A stretch of DNA of 64,000 nt from Prescottella equi (lineage in GTDB: Bacteria; Actinomycetota; Actinomycetes; Mycobacteriales; Mycobacteriaceae), in assembly GCF_002094305.1 (NCBI RefSeq), contig NZ_LWTX01000007.1, positions 207,798 through 271,797 on the forward strand. Reading direction: 5' to 3'. Under the pieces are notes generated by a model. That model was not told the origin of the DNA. It saw only the letters and a program-made list of their open reading frames with translations, and did no database searches. Below, piece by piece: positions 35,065 through 44,367 of the stretch (the first letter of the stretch is position 1; each line of letters opens with the position of its first letter). The translations under genes were made by a program, and so were the position numbers.

Positions 35065-36153
35065 CTAGCCGGAGGTCCCGAACGCCGACGGGAACACGTC
35101 CCGGTAGCCGGGGATCCCGGCAACGGTGGTGGCCGAGAGGATCGCATCGACGATCGCCCGTTCGACGCACTGCGCCGCGGCAGTGCACACCGCGTCGAGG
35201 ATCGGCAGTTCGCGCGGGAACGCCGCGGGGACACCGTCGGGCAGCGGCGTCTCGTGGGTTCCGGTGGCGAGGGCGAAGATCGTGTCGCCGTCGAGCGGGG
35301 AATGCGCGGGCCGGATCGCCCGAGCCATGCCGTCGTGCCCCGCGACCGCGACCCGGCGGCACGACGCCTTCGACAGCTTCGCGTCGGTGGCGACGACGCC
35401 GATGGTCGTGTTGAGCACCGTGCCCTTCGCGGCCAGCGCGTTCGCGGCGGCCAACTCCTCGGGGGACGGCAGACGCATGCCGCGCCGTTCGGCGTCCGCG
35501 AGGGAAAGTCCCCACGGCAGTCCCGTCTCCGGATCCCACACGGAGCCCACCGGATTCGCGACCAGCAGCGCCGACACCGTGATGCCGTCGGCCGGGCCAC
35601 CCTCGATGACGGCGCTCGCGGTGCCGACTCCGCCCTTGAGCACGCCTGCCCGGGCGCCGGTGCCGGCGCCGACGCAGCCGGTCGTGACGTTCGTGGCCGC
35701 GCGGTCCGCGGCCCGGTAGCCGAAGTCGGCGGTGGGCCGGATCCGCCAGTCGCCGACGGGCAGATCGAACACGACCGCGCCCGGCACGATCGGGACGACC
35801 TGGCCGGGCGCGCCCATCGGGATGCCGTGCTGGTGCTCCTCGAGCCATCGCATGACGCCGTCGGCAGCGGCCAGCCCGTACGCGCTGCCACCGGAGAGCA
35901 GCACCGCGTGCACCTGCTGCACGGAGTGGCTGGGGTCGAGCAGGTCGGTTTCGCGGGTGCCGGGGCCGCCCCCGCGGACGTCCACGCCCGCGGTTGCGCC
36001 CGCCGGCGCCAGCACGACGGTGCATCCGGTGGCGCCCCCCGCCCCGAGGGTCGCGTCCGTGTCGAGGACGTAGTCGTGACCGACCAGAACGCCCGTCACG
36101 TCGCACAGCGAATCGGTCGGTCCGGTCCGGACCGACGTGCCGGGCGCCGTCAC
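35065..36153 (-). CDS. P1 (DmpA-like) family peptidase
   Basis: A 362-residue Ntn-hydrolase-like aminopeptidase of family P1 (S58). CDVTGVLVGHDYV near the N-terminus, SGGSAYGLAAADGVMRWLEE, and the nucleophile region VLNTTIGVVATDAKL, where the family self-cleaves to expose the catalytic residue, are present. So is GCVGAGTGARAGVLKGGVG. It probably works on N-terminal D- or beta-amino acids or small peptides. GTG at 36153 overlaps the DUF2017 TGA as GTGA, so it is the last gene of clpS-DUF2017-P1. Rv1333 orthologue. Confidence 0.92.
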   Translation of the reverse strand: MTAPGTSVRTGPTDSLCDVTGVLVGHDYVLDTDATLGAGGATGCTVVLAPAGATAGVDVRGGGPGTRETDLLDPSHSVQQVHAVLLSGGSAYGLAAADGVMRWLEEHQHGIPMGAPGQVVPIVPGAVVFDLPVGDWRIRPTADFGYRAADRAATNVTTGCVGAGTGARAGVLKGGVGTASAVIEGGPADGITVSALLVANPVGSVWDPETGLPWGLSLADAERRGMRLPSPEELAAANALAAKGTVLNTTIGVVATDAKLSKASCRRVAVAGHDGMARAIRPAHSPLDGDTIFALATGTHETPLPDGVPAAFPRELPILDAVCTAAAQCVERAIVDAILSATTVAGIPGYRDVFPSAFGTSG

Positions 36154-36731
36154 GCGATCAGCGCCTGGACGAGGGAGTCCTGCATCCACGTCAACCAGTG
36201 GTAGACGTCGTAGTGCGGGGCCCGCGGATCGTCCGGGTCCACCTCGTCGGGGGTGTCGGAGTCGATGCCGAGGTTCGTGCCGAGCGCGAGGCGGACGTCG
36301 TTGAGTCCGGCCAGCCACGCGTCCGCCTGCTCGGGCGTGAGGACGACCTTGCCGCCCTCGGCGGGAACGGTCTGCAGGATGACGGATCCGGCGGCGAGCT
36401 TGTCGTCGATGATGTCGGGCTCGTGGAGGCTGCGCAGTGCGCTGTTGACGTTGCCGCGCTCGGTGTCGTCGCCGGAGTCGGCCTTGTCCGGGTCCGGACG
36501 TTGGAAGTCCGGCAGCAGCCGGGCGAGCACCTCGTCCGACGGGGTTTCGGAGTTGCCGGTCCGCAGTCCCGTGAGAGCAGCCAGTTCGTCGGTGGGCGCC
36601 GACGCCGCGCGCTCCTCGAGGAGTCCGGACACCGAGGTCACCAGAGACCTCAGCACCGCCGCCTCGTGGGCGTCCATCTCCGAACGGAGTTTCAGTCCGC
36701 CGAGCGAGTTCTTCCTGGTCCAAGTCCGCAC
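36150..36731 (-). CDS. DUF2017 protein
   Basis: A 193-residue protein of actinobacterial DUF2017, always beside clpS. It reads SEMDAHEAAVLRSLVTSVSGLLEERA, LLPDFQRPDP, NSALRSLHEPDIIDDKL, VVLTPEQADAWLAGLNDVRLALG and a final DVYHWLTWMQDSLVQALI. It is acidic and helical, with no membrane segment. Function unknown; the link with clpS suggests proteolysis. GTG at 36731, 48 bp after clpS. Rv1332 orthologue. Confidence 0.88.
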   Translation of the reverse strand: MRTWTRKNSLGGLKLRSEMDAHEAAVLRSLVTSVSGLLEERAASAPTDELAALTGLRTGNSETPSDEVLARLLPDFQRPDPDKADSGDDTERGNVNSALRSLHEPDIIDDKLAAGSVILQTVPAEGGKVVLTPEQADAWLAGLNDVRLALGTNLGIDSDTPDEVDPDDPRAPHYDVYHWLTWMQDSLVQALIA

Positions 36732-36779
36732 GTCTGTACCCGGGATCCTTACCGTCGAGAGGGATGGATGGAGGAGGGT

Positions 36780-37136
36780 CTAGCTGTCGTCCCGCTGCAT
36801 CGTCGCCCACAGGCCGGCGGCGTGAAGTTTCCGGACATCGTTCTCGACTTTATCGCGAGAACCGCTGGATACGACCGCTTTGCCTTCCTTGTGAACCTGC
36901 ATCATCAGATCCGTCGCCTTGGCTTTGCTGTAGCCGAAGAGCTTCTGGAAGATGTACGTCACGTAGTGCATGAGGTTGACCGGGTCGTCCCAGACGACGG
37001 TTACCCAGGGGCGATCCTGCGCCTCGACCGTCTCCTCGATCTCGGCCTCCGCGGGCGAGACCTGGGGCGCTGCAGCGGGCATCTTGCCGACCGGGAGTGT
37101 CGTCGGGAAAGTTGTCATCGTCGAACACGGCGCCAT
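36780..37136 (-). CDS. clpS: ATP-dependent Clp protease adaptor ClpS
   Basis: Delivers N-degron substrates to the Clp protease. The conserved core is [58 protein letters not shown] and [14 protein letters not shown]. The first segment holds the N-end-rule pocket Asp-Asp, and the His in MQVHKEG is conserved. The N-terminal tail before the core is about 43 residues if the ATG at 37136 is used. That start has TACCCT exactly 6 bases upstream, which makes it more likely than the ATGs at 37118 or 37082. Divergent from pncB. Rv1331 orthologue. Confidence 0.93.
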   Translation of the reverse strand: MAPCSTMTTFPTTLPVGKMPAAAPQVSPAEAEIEETVEAQDRPWVTVVWDDPVNLMHYVTYIFQKLFGYSKAKATDLMMQVHKEGKAVVSSGSRDKVENDVRKLHAAGLWATMQRDDS

Positions 37137-37142
37137 GGGTCC

Positions 37143-37199
37143 AGGGTACGGCGTAGCCATCGAACCCGACACCCGCGGCCGGGGCCCGAATCGTAGAGT
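37143..37199. promoter_or_regulatory. divergent leaderless promoters of clpS and pncB
   Basis: Minus-strand TACCCT at 37143-37148 ends 6 bases before the clpS ATG (37136). Plus-strand TAGAGT at 37194-37199 ends 7 bases before the pncB GTG (37207). Neither gene has a ribosome binding site. The two -10 boxes are 45 bp apart. Confidence 0.55.
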
Positions 37200-37206
37200 T
37201 GGCCCT

Positions 37207-38574
37207 GTGGCAACCGTTCCCGCATCCCGTGACGTCGACACGTCCAGTACCGCCCTCTTCACCGACCAGTACGAGCTCACGATGCTCGAGGCGGCGCTCG
37301 CGGACGGTTCCGGCCACCGGCAGTGCAGCTTCGAGGTCTTCGCCCGACGACTGCCCGACGGCCGCCGGTACGGCGTGGTCGCGGGCATGGGGCGCATCGC
37401 GGACGCCTTGTCGCGCTTCCGTTTCGGCGAGCCGGAACTCGAGGTCGTGGGCCGCTTCCTCGACGCCGCGACGGTGCGGTGGTTGCGGGACTTCCGGTTC
37501 TCCGGCGACATCGACGGCTACCGCGAGGGCGAGCTGTACTTCCCCGGGTCGCCCATTCTCTCGGTCCGCGGGACGTTCGCCGAATGTGTCCTACTCGAGA
37601 CGCTGGTGTTGTCGATCCTCAACCACGACAGCGCGATCGCGTCGGCCGCCGCCCGGATGGTCAGCGCGGCGGACGGCCGCCGGATGATCGAGATGGGCTC
37701 GCGCCGCGCCCACGAGGAGTCCGCCGTCGCGTGCGCCCGCGCCGCGTATCTGGCGGGCTTCGACGCCACCTCGAATCTCGAAGCGGTACGCAGGCACGGC
37801 GTCCCCGGTGCGGGCACCAGCGCCCACGCCTTCACGCTCCTGCACACCGACGACGGTGTCCCGGACGAAGTGGGCGCTTTCCGGTCGCAGGTCGCGGCGC
37901 TCGGCGTCGGCACGACGTTGCTCGTCGACACGTACGACATCACCCGCGGCGTCGAGAACGCCGTGGCCGCGGCGGGCACGGGCCTCGGGGGCGTGCGGAT
38001 CGACTCGGGCGATCTCGGCGTGCTCGCGCGTCAGGTCCGCGAGCAGCTCGACGGCCTCGGGGCGACCGGCACCCGGATCGTGGTGTCCGGGGACCTGGAC
38101 GAGTATGCGATCGCCGCGCTGCGCGCCGAACCCGTCGACTCGTACGGCGTCGGAACGTCACTCGTGACGGGATCGGGTGCTCCGACCGCCGGGATGGTCT
38201 ACAAACTCGTCGAGGTCGAGGGCGTGCCGGTCGAGAAGCGCAGCAGCAACAAGCAGTCCCGGGGCGGCACCAAACGCGCGATGCGCCTGAGCCGGGCGTC
38301 GGGCACGATCGTCGAAGAGGTGCTCTACCGGGCGGGCGCCGCAGCGCCGGACACCGCCGGTCTCGAGTCCCGGGAGTTGCTCGTCCCGATGGTGCGCGCG
38401 GGCGAGCTCGTCGACGACCTTCCCACGCTCGACGAGGCCCGGGCCCTGCTCGCCGCGAACCTGGTGAGCCTGCCGTGGGAGGGGCTCAAGTTGTCGCACG
38501 GCGACCCCGCCGTACCCACCCGATTCGCGTCGACCGAGCCGATCGCGGCGGTTGCCGAGGGAGGAGTGAAGTGA
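37207..38574 (+). CDS. pncB: nicotinate phosphoribosyltransferase
   Basis: Joins nicotinate and PRPP to nicotinate mononucleotide in the Preiss-Handler NAD salvage route. [19 protein letters not shown] at the N-terminus, [52 protein letters not shown] and [19 protein letters not shown] are present. [14 protein letters not shown] and the PRPP-site [20 protein letters not shown] follow. 455 residues. GTG at 37207 follows TAGAGT by 7 bases. It overlaps pncA by 4 bp. Rv1330c-type enzyme. Confidence 0.96.
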   Translation: MATVPASRDVDTSSTALFTDQYELTMLEAALADGSGHRQCSFEVFARRLPDGRRYGVVAGMGRIADALSRFRFGEPELEVVGRFLDAATVRWLRDFRFSGDIDGYREGELYFPGSPILSVRGTFAECVLLETLVLSILNHDSAIASAAARMVSAADGRRMIEMGSRRAHEESAVACARAAYLAGFDATSNLEAVRRHGVPGAGTSAHAFTLLHTDDGVPDEVGAFRSQVAALGVGTTLLVDTYDITRGVENAVAAAGTGLGGVRIDSGDLGVLARQVREQLDGLGATGTRIVVSGDLDEYAIAALRAEPVDSYGVGTSLVTGSGAPTAGMVYKLVEVEGVPVEKRSSNKQSRGGTKRAMRLSRASGTIVEEVLYRAGAAAPDTAGLESRELLVPMVRAGELVDDLPTLDEARALLAANLVSLPWEGLKLSHGDPAVPTRFASTEPIAAVAEGGVK

Positions 38575-39158
38575 CCGGCACGGCACTCGTCGTCACCGAC
38601 GTCCAGAACGACTTCTGCGAGGGCGGTGCACTCGCCGTCGCGGGCGGTGCGGCAGTGGCCGCCGCGATCGAGGAGCTGTACTCCGACCACGGCTACAGCG
38701 CGATCGTCGCCACCCGCGACAACCACATCGACCCGGGCGACCACTTCTCCGAGACCCCGGACTTCGTCGACAGCTGGCCGCCGCACTGCGTGGCCGGGAC
38801 GCCGGGCGCCGAGTTCCATCCGGCACTCGGGACCGGTGCGATCGAGGAGACCTTCTCGAAGGGCGAGCGCAGCGCCGCGTACTCGGGCTTCGAGGGTGTC
38901 TCGCCGTCCGGCGAGTCGCTCGCCGACTGGTTGCGCCGGCACGACATCGACGCCGTCGATGTCGTCGGGATCGCGACCGATCACTGCGTCCGGGCGACGG
39001 CGCTGGACTCCGCCACCGAGGGCTTCCGCACCCGCGTGCTGCTCCCCTTTACCGCGGGCGTGTCCCCCGCCACCGTCGAGGCGGCATTGGCCGAGCTCGA
39101 CGCGGCCGGCGTCGAGCTGGTCGGCCGTCTCTCCGAGCCGGGAGCCGCCGCGCCCTGA
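38571..39158 (+). CDS. pncA: nicotinamidase / pyrazinamidase
   Basis: Hydrolyses nicotinamide to nicotinate and also activates pyrazinamide. The catalytic triad is complete: Asp10 (VVTDVQNDFC), Lys97 (FSKGERSAAYSGFEG) and Cys139 (GIATDHCVRATALD). Metal ligands Asp50, His52, His58 and His72 are at the family places. 195 residues. GTG at 38571 overlaps the pncB TGA (GTGA) and has GAGGAG five bases upstream. PncA makes the substrate for PncB, so the pair forms one salvage unit. In M. tuberculosis the two genes are apart. Confidence 0.96.
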   Translation: MTGTALVVTDVQNDFCEGGALAVAGGAAVAAAIEELYSDHGYSAIVATRDNHIDPGDHFSETPDFVDSWPPHCVAGTPGAEFHPALGTGAIEETFSKGERSAAYSGFEGVSPSGESLADWLRRHDIDAVDVVGIATDHCVRATALDSATEGFRTRVLLPFTAGVSPATVEAALAELDAAGVELVGRLSEPGAAAP

Positions 39159-39171
39159 TGCCTCCGAGTCC

Positions 39172-39792
39172 TCAGCGGTGCGCGGTGGACGTGAACTGAT
39201 GTGTCGCCGCGTCGACGATCTCGGTCGGCGTGACGGTGATCTCCTCGTTCAACCATGCGGTGACCAGTTCGACCAGACCGCCCACGAACAGCAGTCCTGC
39301 GATCTCGCCCTGCAACGGCGGCCAGGCGCGCTCGCCGTACATGCGTGCAGCCTCGTCGGCGACCATCTGAGCAAAACCCCGCAGTGCGGCGCGGCGGTGA
39401 GTGCGCAGGGGTTCGACAGCGGCGGACTCGATGAGCGCGAACCGGCCCTTTCGGGGGTCTTCGGTGAGGATGGTGACGAACGAGGCGATGGCATTGCGGA
39501 CACGCTGCTCCAGCGTCCCGGTGTCGGCGTGCAGCGCATCGAGTCCGCGGCGCCGAACCTCCTCCGCGATGCCGTCCAGGACGGTCTGCAGGAGTTCGTC
39601 CCTGCTGGTGAAGCTCTCGTAGAAATATCTCTCGGTGAGTTTGGCGCGCGCACAGATGGCAGTCATGGTGGCGCCGCTGATCCCGCCCGCCGCGAACACG
39701 TCCAGCCCCGCCTCGAGCAGGCTCTCGCGCCGACGCGCGGTGCGTTGGTCACCGCTGAGACCGGCGTAGCGGCGCGGGAGGGAGGAAGCCAT
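39172..39792 (-). CDS. TetR-family transcriptional regulator
   Basis: A 206-residue regulator. The N-terminal helix-turn-helix spans about 20-65: RESLLEAGLDVFAAGG, ATMTAICARAKLTERYFYESF, TSRDELLQTV. The C-terminal helical ligand domain has no recognised subtype. It is divergent from the P450 gene, and an 18-bp-armed-type palindrome (two 9-base arms) lies in the shared promoter. It therefore most likely represses the P450 gene and itself, with release by an unknown ligand. The ATG at 39792 is the first codon; CAATAT lies 6 bases upstream. Confidence 0.9.
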   Translation of the reverse strand: MASSLPRRYAGLSGDQRTARRRESLLEAGLDVFAAGGISGATMTAICARAKLTERYFYESFTSRDELLQTVLDGIAEEVRRRGLDALHADTGTLEQRVRNAIASFVTILTEDPRKGRFALIESAAVEPLRTHRRAALRGFAQMVADEAARMYGERAWPPLQGEIAGLLFVGGLVELVTAWLNEEITVTPTEIVDAATHQFTSTAHR

Positions 39793-39837
39793 GGATCGAT
39801 ATTGACAGACCCACCGACTGTGACCCAGACTACATCT

Positions 39838-39861
39838 ATCTGACAGAGCCTACTGTCAGAT
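39838..39861. promoter_or_regulatory. TetR operator candidate with embedded P450 -10 box
   Basis: Arms ATCTGACAG and CTGTCAGAT flank AGCCTA. The plus-strand hexamer TACTGT (39851-39856) inside the palindrome fits a -10 box, so repressor binding would block RNA polymerase. A further TTGACAGA half-site-like copy lies at about 39801-39808 nearer tetR. Binding by the adjacent TetR protein is inferred. Confidence 0.65.
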
Positions 39862-39880
39862 GGACGGGGGTCTAGATGTC

Positions 39881-41269
39881 ATGACCAAGTTGTTGGCCGA
39901 TCCACCCACACAGTCCGGGCTACGCCCGGTCGCGGGCCGACCGGGCCTGCCGCTCGTGGGGCAGGTACTCGCGTACATCCGGGATCCACTCGCGCTGATG
40001 CAACGACAGTGGGACCGCTACGGCGAGATCTCGTGGTTCTCAATGCTCGGTCGACGGTGGCTCGCCGTGCTCGGCCCGGACGCGTGCCAGGAAGTGCTGC
40101 AGAACAAGGATCGGGCCTTCGCCAACGGCGACGGCTGGTCGGTCCTAATCGGTCCCTTCTTCCACGGCGGTCTCATGCTCCTCGACTCGGAGGAACATCT
40201 ACGACACCGCCGCATCATGCAGCAGGCGTTCACCCGAGCTCGGCTCGAGAAGACCGTCGCCGCCCTCCACCCCGCGATCGACTCGGCGCTTCAGGGATGG
40301 ACCCCCACCGAGGGGTTCCGGGCCTACACCGCGCTCAAGGCACTGACGCTGGATCTCGCCACCGACATCTTCATGGGCGGGGCGGAAGGAGCAACCGACA
40401 GCGAGATCGCCTCGGTGCAGAAGGCCTTCGTCGACTGTGTCCAGGCGGCCACCTCGGTGATCCGCCGGCCGGTCCCGGGGACCCGATGGAAGCGCGGGCT
40501 CGACGGCCGGCGCGTTCTCGAAGAATTCTTGCACCGGTATCTACCGGCACGCCGAACCCGCGAGACCGACGACCTCTTCTCCGTGCTCTGCCACATCGAG
40601 GCCGATGCGGGACAACGCTTCACCGACGACGAGGTGATCGACCACATGATCTTCCTCCTCATGGCCGCCCACGACACCTCGACGATCACTCTCTCCACGA
40701 TGATGCAGTACCTGGGCCAACATCCGAGGTGGCAGGACCGTTGCCGCGCGGAGTCGCTGGCGCTGGGGACCTCGACACCGAGCCACACCGAACTGGACGG
40801 GCTCGACAGCCTCGATCTGGTCATGAAGGAATGCCTCCGGATCGTCTCTCCGGTGCCGGTCGTGGCGCGCCGCGCGGTGCGCGACACCCAGGTTCGCGGG
40901 CACTTCGTACCGGCCGACACCTACGCGGCGGTGGCTCCGCATTTCACCCATCACATGGCGGAGTACTGGCCCGACCCCGAATGCTTCGATCCCGAGCGCT
41001 TCGCGCCGCACCGCCGCGAGGACAAGGTGCACCGGTATGCCTGGGAGCCGTTCGGTGGCGGCGTGCACAAATGCCTGGGAATGCACTTCGCCGGCGCCGA
41101 GATCAAGGCGATCATGCATCATCTGCTCCTGCGTTTCGACTGGCAGGTCGACGCCGACTACGTCGCTCCGCTCGACTTCACCTCGTTGCCGTTCCCCTCC
41201 GACGGACAGCCGGTCGATCTGCGTCTGCGGCCTCGCATGCCTGCACCGTCGCCGCGGTCCGCACCGTGA
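39881..41269 (+). CDS. cytochrome P450
   Basis: A 462-residue soluble P450. The I-helix oxygen-activation motif is AAHDTST, the ExxR motif is KECLR, the PERF-type segment is FDPERFAPHR, and the heme-thiolate loop is FGGGVHKCLGMHFAGAE. It monooxygenates an unknown, probably hydrophobic substrate and needs external ferredoxin and reductase; neither gene is adjacent. ATG 39881 is preferred to ATG 39860, because the latter overlaps the operator and lies only 3 bases after the -10 hexamer. A G-rich GGGGG sits about 12 bases before 39881. The TetR-P450 pair interrupts the otherwise conserved pncB-dinG order. The arrangement recalls Rv3058c-cyp136, but orthology is not claimed. Confidence 0.92.
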   Translation: MTKLLADPPTQSGLRPVAGRPGLPLVGQVLAYIRDPLALMQRQWDRYGEISWFSMLGRRWLAVLGPDACQEVLQNKDRAFANGDGWSVLIGPFFHGGLMLLDSEEHLRHRRIMQQAFTRARLEKTVAALHPAIDSALQGWTPTEGFRAYTALKALTLDLATDIFMGGAEGATDSEIASVQKAFVDCVQAATSVIRRPVPGTRWKRGLDGRRVLEEFLHRYLPARRTRETDDLFSVLCHIEADAGQRFTDDEVIDHMIFLLMAAHDTSTITLSTMMQYLGQHPRWQDRCRAESLALGTSTPSHTELDGLDSLDLVMKECLRIVSPVPVVARRAVRDTQVRGHFVPADTYAAVAPHFTHHMAEYWPDPECFDPERFAPHRREDKVHRYAWEPFGGGVHKCLGMHFAGAEIKAIMHHLLLRFDWQVDADYVAPLDFTSLPFPSDGQPVDLRLRPRMPAPSPRSAP

Positions 41270-41308
41270 TGCGGCAGGTCGCCGACCGGAGTTGACGGTG
41301 CCGGGCAG

Positions 41309-41314
41309 TACCCT
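41309..41314 (+). promoter_or_regulatory. -10 box TACCCT of dinG, leaderless
   Basis: TACCCT ends 6 bases before GTG 41321; no ribosome binding site is seen. Confidence 0.55.
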
Positions 41315-41320
41315 GTTGCG

Positions 41321-43378
41321 GTGTCCCGTGAGCTGCCGAACGTGCCCGATCTCCTCAAGCTCGCGGTCCGCTCCCTGGGCGGCAAGGAACGCCAGAACCA
41401 GTTGACGATGGCGTCCGCGGTCGCCCACTCCATCGACACCGGCGAGCACCTCGCGGTGCAGGCCGGCACCGGTACCGGCAAGTCGCTCGCGTATCTCGTG
41501 CCCAGCGTCCGGCATGCCGTCGAGTCCGGACGCACCGTCGTCGTCTCGACCGCGACCATCGCGCTGCAACGCCAGCTCGTGGATCGCGACATGCCCCGTC
41601 TCGCGGAGGCGTTGAAGCCCGCGCTGGGACGTCTTCCCCGGTTCGCGATCCTCAAGGGCCGCAGCAACTACCTGTGCATGAACAGAATCCACACCGGGAT
41701 GGCGCAGGACGATCCGCCGGACGCCGAACTGTTCGACGCCTTCGCGGTCTCCCGGCTCGGCCGCGAGGTCCAGCGGCTCACCAAGTGGTCGTCGGACACC
41801 GAGACCGGTGACCGCGACGACCTCGTGCCCGGCGTGAGCGACCAGGCGTGGCGGCAGGTCAGCGTCAGCGCCCGCGAGTGCCTCGGTAAGTCGCGCTGCC
41901 CCGTCGGCGAGGATTGTTTCGCCGAGCGGGCGCGCGCGGAGGCCGCCCAGGTGGACGTCGTGGTCACCAACCACGCGATGCTCGCGATCGACGCGATCTC
42001 CGGGATCGCGGTGCTGCCCGAGCACGATGTCGTCGTGATCGACGAGGCCCACGAACTGGTGGACCGGGTCACGGGGGTCGCGACCGCGGAGTTGACGGCG
42101 CCCGCGATCAGCGGCGCGGCCCGGCGTGCCGTCAAGCTCGTCGAGGAGCAGGACGTCGACCGACTCGAGGCCGCCGCCGAGGGGTGGGCGGATCTGCTCG
42201 AAGAACTGCCGGCAGGACGCTGGGACGCGCTGCCCGACGGCGTCGGGATGGCGCTGGCCGCCGTCCGCGACGCGGCGTGGAACGTGCGCACCGCGATCGG
42301 TCCGTCGAAACCCGGTATGGCGGCCGCCGACCCGGAAGCAGCCGCCGCACGCAACGCCGCCCTGTCGGCGATCGACGAGATCCACGACAGTGCGGTCCGC
42401 GTTCTCACCGCGTTCGACGAACCCGATCCGGCCAAGCGCCGGGACGTTGTGTGGCTGGCCGTCGAGGACAACCGCGGCAACATCCGCCGGGTGGTGCGGA
42501 TGGCGCCGCTGTCGGTGGGCGGGCTGCTGCGGGCGAGCCTGTTCGCCGAGTCCACGGTGGTCCTCACGTCTGCCACGTTGACCGTGGGCGGCTCGTTCGA
42601 CGGGCTCGCGGTGAACTGGGGTCTGCCGCCGGAGTCGCCGTCCCGCAGCGACACCGGCACGGCCACCGGCAAGGAGGCGCCGTCGGATGCCGGTGCGCTG
42701 CGCTGGAATTCGCTGGACGTCGGGTCGCCGTTCGACCACGCCAAGTCCGGGATCATGTATGTCGCCCGGCACCTGCCACCGCCCGGCCGGGACGGCCTGT
42801 CCCCCGCGTTCATGGACGAGATCGAGGAGTTGGTGACCGCCGCCGGCGGCCGCACGCTGGGCTTGTTCTCGTCGATGCGGGCCGCGAAGGCCGCCGCCGA
42901 GGAGATGCGCGGACGGCTCGACGTGCCGGTCCTGTGCCAGGGCGACGATGCCACCGGCACGCTGGTGAAGAAGTTCGCGGAGGACGAGCCGACGACCCTG
43001 TTCGGCACCCTGTCGCTGTGGCAGGGCGTCGACGTGCCCGGGCCGTCGCTGAGCCTCGTCATCCTCGACCGCATCCCCTTCCCCCGCCCCGACGACCCGC
43101 TGCTGGTGGCCCGCCAGCAGGCGGTCGAGTCCCGCGGCGGCAACGGCTTCCTGTCGGTGGCCGCGAATCACGCCGCACTGCTGCTCGCGCAGGGCGTCGG
43201 TCGTCTGCTGCGCAGCACCGACGACAAAGGTGTGGTCGCGATCCTCGACTCCCGGCTGGCCACCGCCCGGTACGGCGGCTACCTGCGTGCGTCCCTGCCG
43301 CCGTTCTGGGAGACGGCCGACCCGAAGGTGGTCCGGCAGGCACTCGCCCGGATCGCGGCGTCGCGGCCGTCGAGCTGA
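41321..43378 (+). CDS. dinG: DinG-like ATP-dependent DNA helicase (XPD family)
   Basis: A 685-residue superfamily 2 helicase with an iron-sulfur cluster. Walker A is QAGTGTGKSLAYLVP near residue 47. The cluster cysteines appear as YLCMN, CLGKSRCPVGEDC near 110-205. The Walker B DEAH box is VVVIDEAHELVDR, and motif VI-type GVGRLLRSTDDKG lies near the C-terminus. DinG unwinds R-loops and forked DNA, resolving replication-transcription conflicts. GTG at 41321 follows TACCCT by 6 bases. Rv1329c orthologue. Confidence 0.93.
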   Translation: MSRELPNVPDLLKLAVRSLGGKERQNQLTMASAVAHSIDTGEHLAVQAGTGTGKSLAYLVPSVRHAVESGRTVVVSTATIALQRQLVDRDMPRLAEALKPALGRLPRFAILKGRSNYLCMNRIHTGMAQDDPPDAELFDAFAVSRLGREVQRLTKWSSDTETGDRDDLVPGVSDQAWRQVSVSARECLGKSRCPVGEDCFAERARAEAAQVDVVVTNHAMLAIDAISGIAVLPEHDVVVIDEAHELVDRVTGVATAELTAPAISGAARRAVKLVEEQDVDRLEAAAEGWADLLEELPAGRWDALPDGVGMALAAVRDAAWNVRTAIGPSKPGMAAADPEAAAARNAALSAIDEIHDSAVRVLTAFDEPDPAKRRDVVWLAVEDNRGNIRRVVRMAPLSVGGLLRASLFAESTVVLTSATLTVGGSFDGLAVNWGLPPESPSRSDTGTATGKEAPSDAGALRWNSLDVGSPFDHAKSGIMYVARHLPPPGRDGLSPAFMDEIEELVTAAGGRTLGLFSSMRAAKAAAEEMRGRLDVPVLCQGDDATGTLVKKFAEDEPTTLFGTLSLWQGVDVPGPSLSLVILDRIPFPRPDDPLLVARQQAVESRGGNGFLSVAANHAALLLAQGVGRLLRSTDDKGVVAILDSRLATARYGGYLRASLPPFWETADPKVVRQALARIAASRPSS

Positions 43379-43434
43379 CGGCGGTATGACGGCGGGCTGT
43401 CCCGGAAACCCGGTCGAGTCGGCGCCGGTCGTCC

Positions 43435-43440
43435 TATGCT
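43435..43440 (+). promoter_or_regulatory. -10 box TATGCT of the ABC exporter operon, leaderless
   Basis: TATGCT ends 6 bases before the ATG at 43447; no ribosome binding site is present. Confidence 0.55.
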
Positions 43441-43446
43441 CGGGCG

Positions 43447-44367
43447 ATGGACCCGGTGATCTCGGTTCGCGGACTCACCAAGCGCTTCGGTGACGTCCAT
43501 GCCCTCGACGGCCTCGATCTCGAGGTCGCCCCCGGCGAGGTCCACGGCTTCCTCGGCCCCAACGGTTCCGGCAAGTCCACCACCATCCGGGTACTGCTCG
43601 GCCTGCTGCGCGCGGACGGGGGCGAGATCTCGGTGCTCGGGGCCGATCCGTGGCGCGACGCCGTCAACCTGCACCGGCACCTGACGTACGTGCCGGGCGA
43701 CGTCAACCTGTGGCCCAATCTCACCGGCGGCGAGGCGATCGACCTGTTCGGACGGCTGCGCGGCGGCCTCGACGACACGCGTCGTCGGGAGTTGCTGGAG
43801 CGCTTCGAACTCGATCCCACACGCAAGGGACGCACGTACTCGAAGGGCAATCGGCAGAAGGTGGCGCTGATCGCGGCGCTCGCGGCGGACGCGCAGTTGT
43901 TGATCCTGGACGAGCCGACGTCCGGCCTGGATCCGTTGATGGAGGCGGTGTTCCAGCAGTGCATCGGTGAGGCGGCACGGGAGGGCCGCACGATCCTGCT
44001 GTCGAGTCACATTCTCGCCGAGGTGGAGTCGCTGTGCGGGGTGGTGACCATCATCCGCGCCGGCCGCACGGTGCAGAGCGGCACCCTCGCCGAGTTGCGG
44101 CACCTCACCCGGACCACGGTGACGGCGACCACCCGCCGGTCCCCGGCCGGTCTCGAGTCCGTGCCGGGTGTGCACAACGTCAAGCGCCTCGACGACCCGG
44201 ACAACGGCGTCACGTTCGACGTCGACTCCGATCACATCGACTCGGTGATGACGACACTGGCCGGTCTCGGGGTCGTGACCATCACCGCGAACCCGCCGAC
44301 GCTCGAGGACCTGTTCCTGCGCGAGTACAGCGACGAGTTCGACTCGCTGGGCATCGAGCCGCGATGA
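43447..44367 (+). CDS. ABC transporter ATP-binding protein (drug/polyketide exporter type)
   Basis: A 306-residue ATPase. Walker A is [12 protein letters not shown], the signature is the degenerate YSKGNRQKV, Walker B is [13 protein letters not shown], and the switch His is in [11 protein letters not shown]. The C-terminal about 80 residues form the extra domain seen in CcmA-type antibiotic exporters. It pairs with the permease next door, which it overlaps by ATGA. Such pairs confer self-resistance to polyketides or export lipids; no biosynthetic cluster is visible here, so the substrate is unknown. Confidence 0.92.
   Translation: MDPVISVRGLTKRFGDVHALDGLDLEVAPGEVHGFLGPNGSGKSTTIRVLLGLLRADGGEISVLGADPWRDAVNLHRHLTYVPGDVNLWPNLTGGEAIDLFGRLRGGLDDTRRRELLERFELDPTRKGRTYSKGNRQKVALIAALAADAQLLILDEPTSGLDPLMEAVFQQCIGEAAREGRTILLSSHILAEVESLCGVVTIIRAGRTVQSGTLAELRHLTRTTVTATTRRSPAGLESVPGVHNVKRLDDPDNGVTFDVDSDHIDSVMTTLAGLGVVTITANPPTLEDLFLREYSDEFDSLGIEPR

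Noticed and set aside
40541..43171. 876-codon minus-strand open frame
   Set aside because: Antisense to the P450 and dinG genes, which have complete catalytic motifs.
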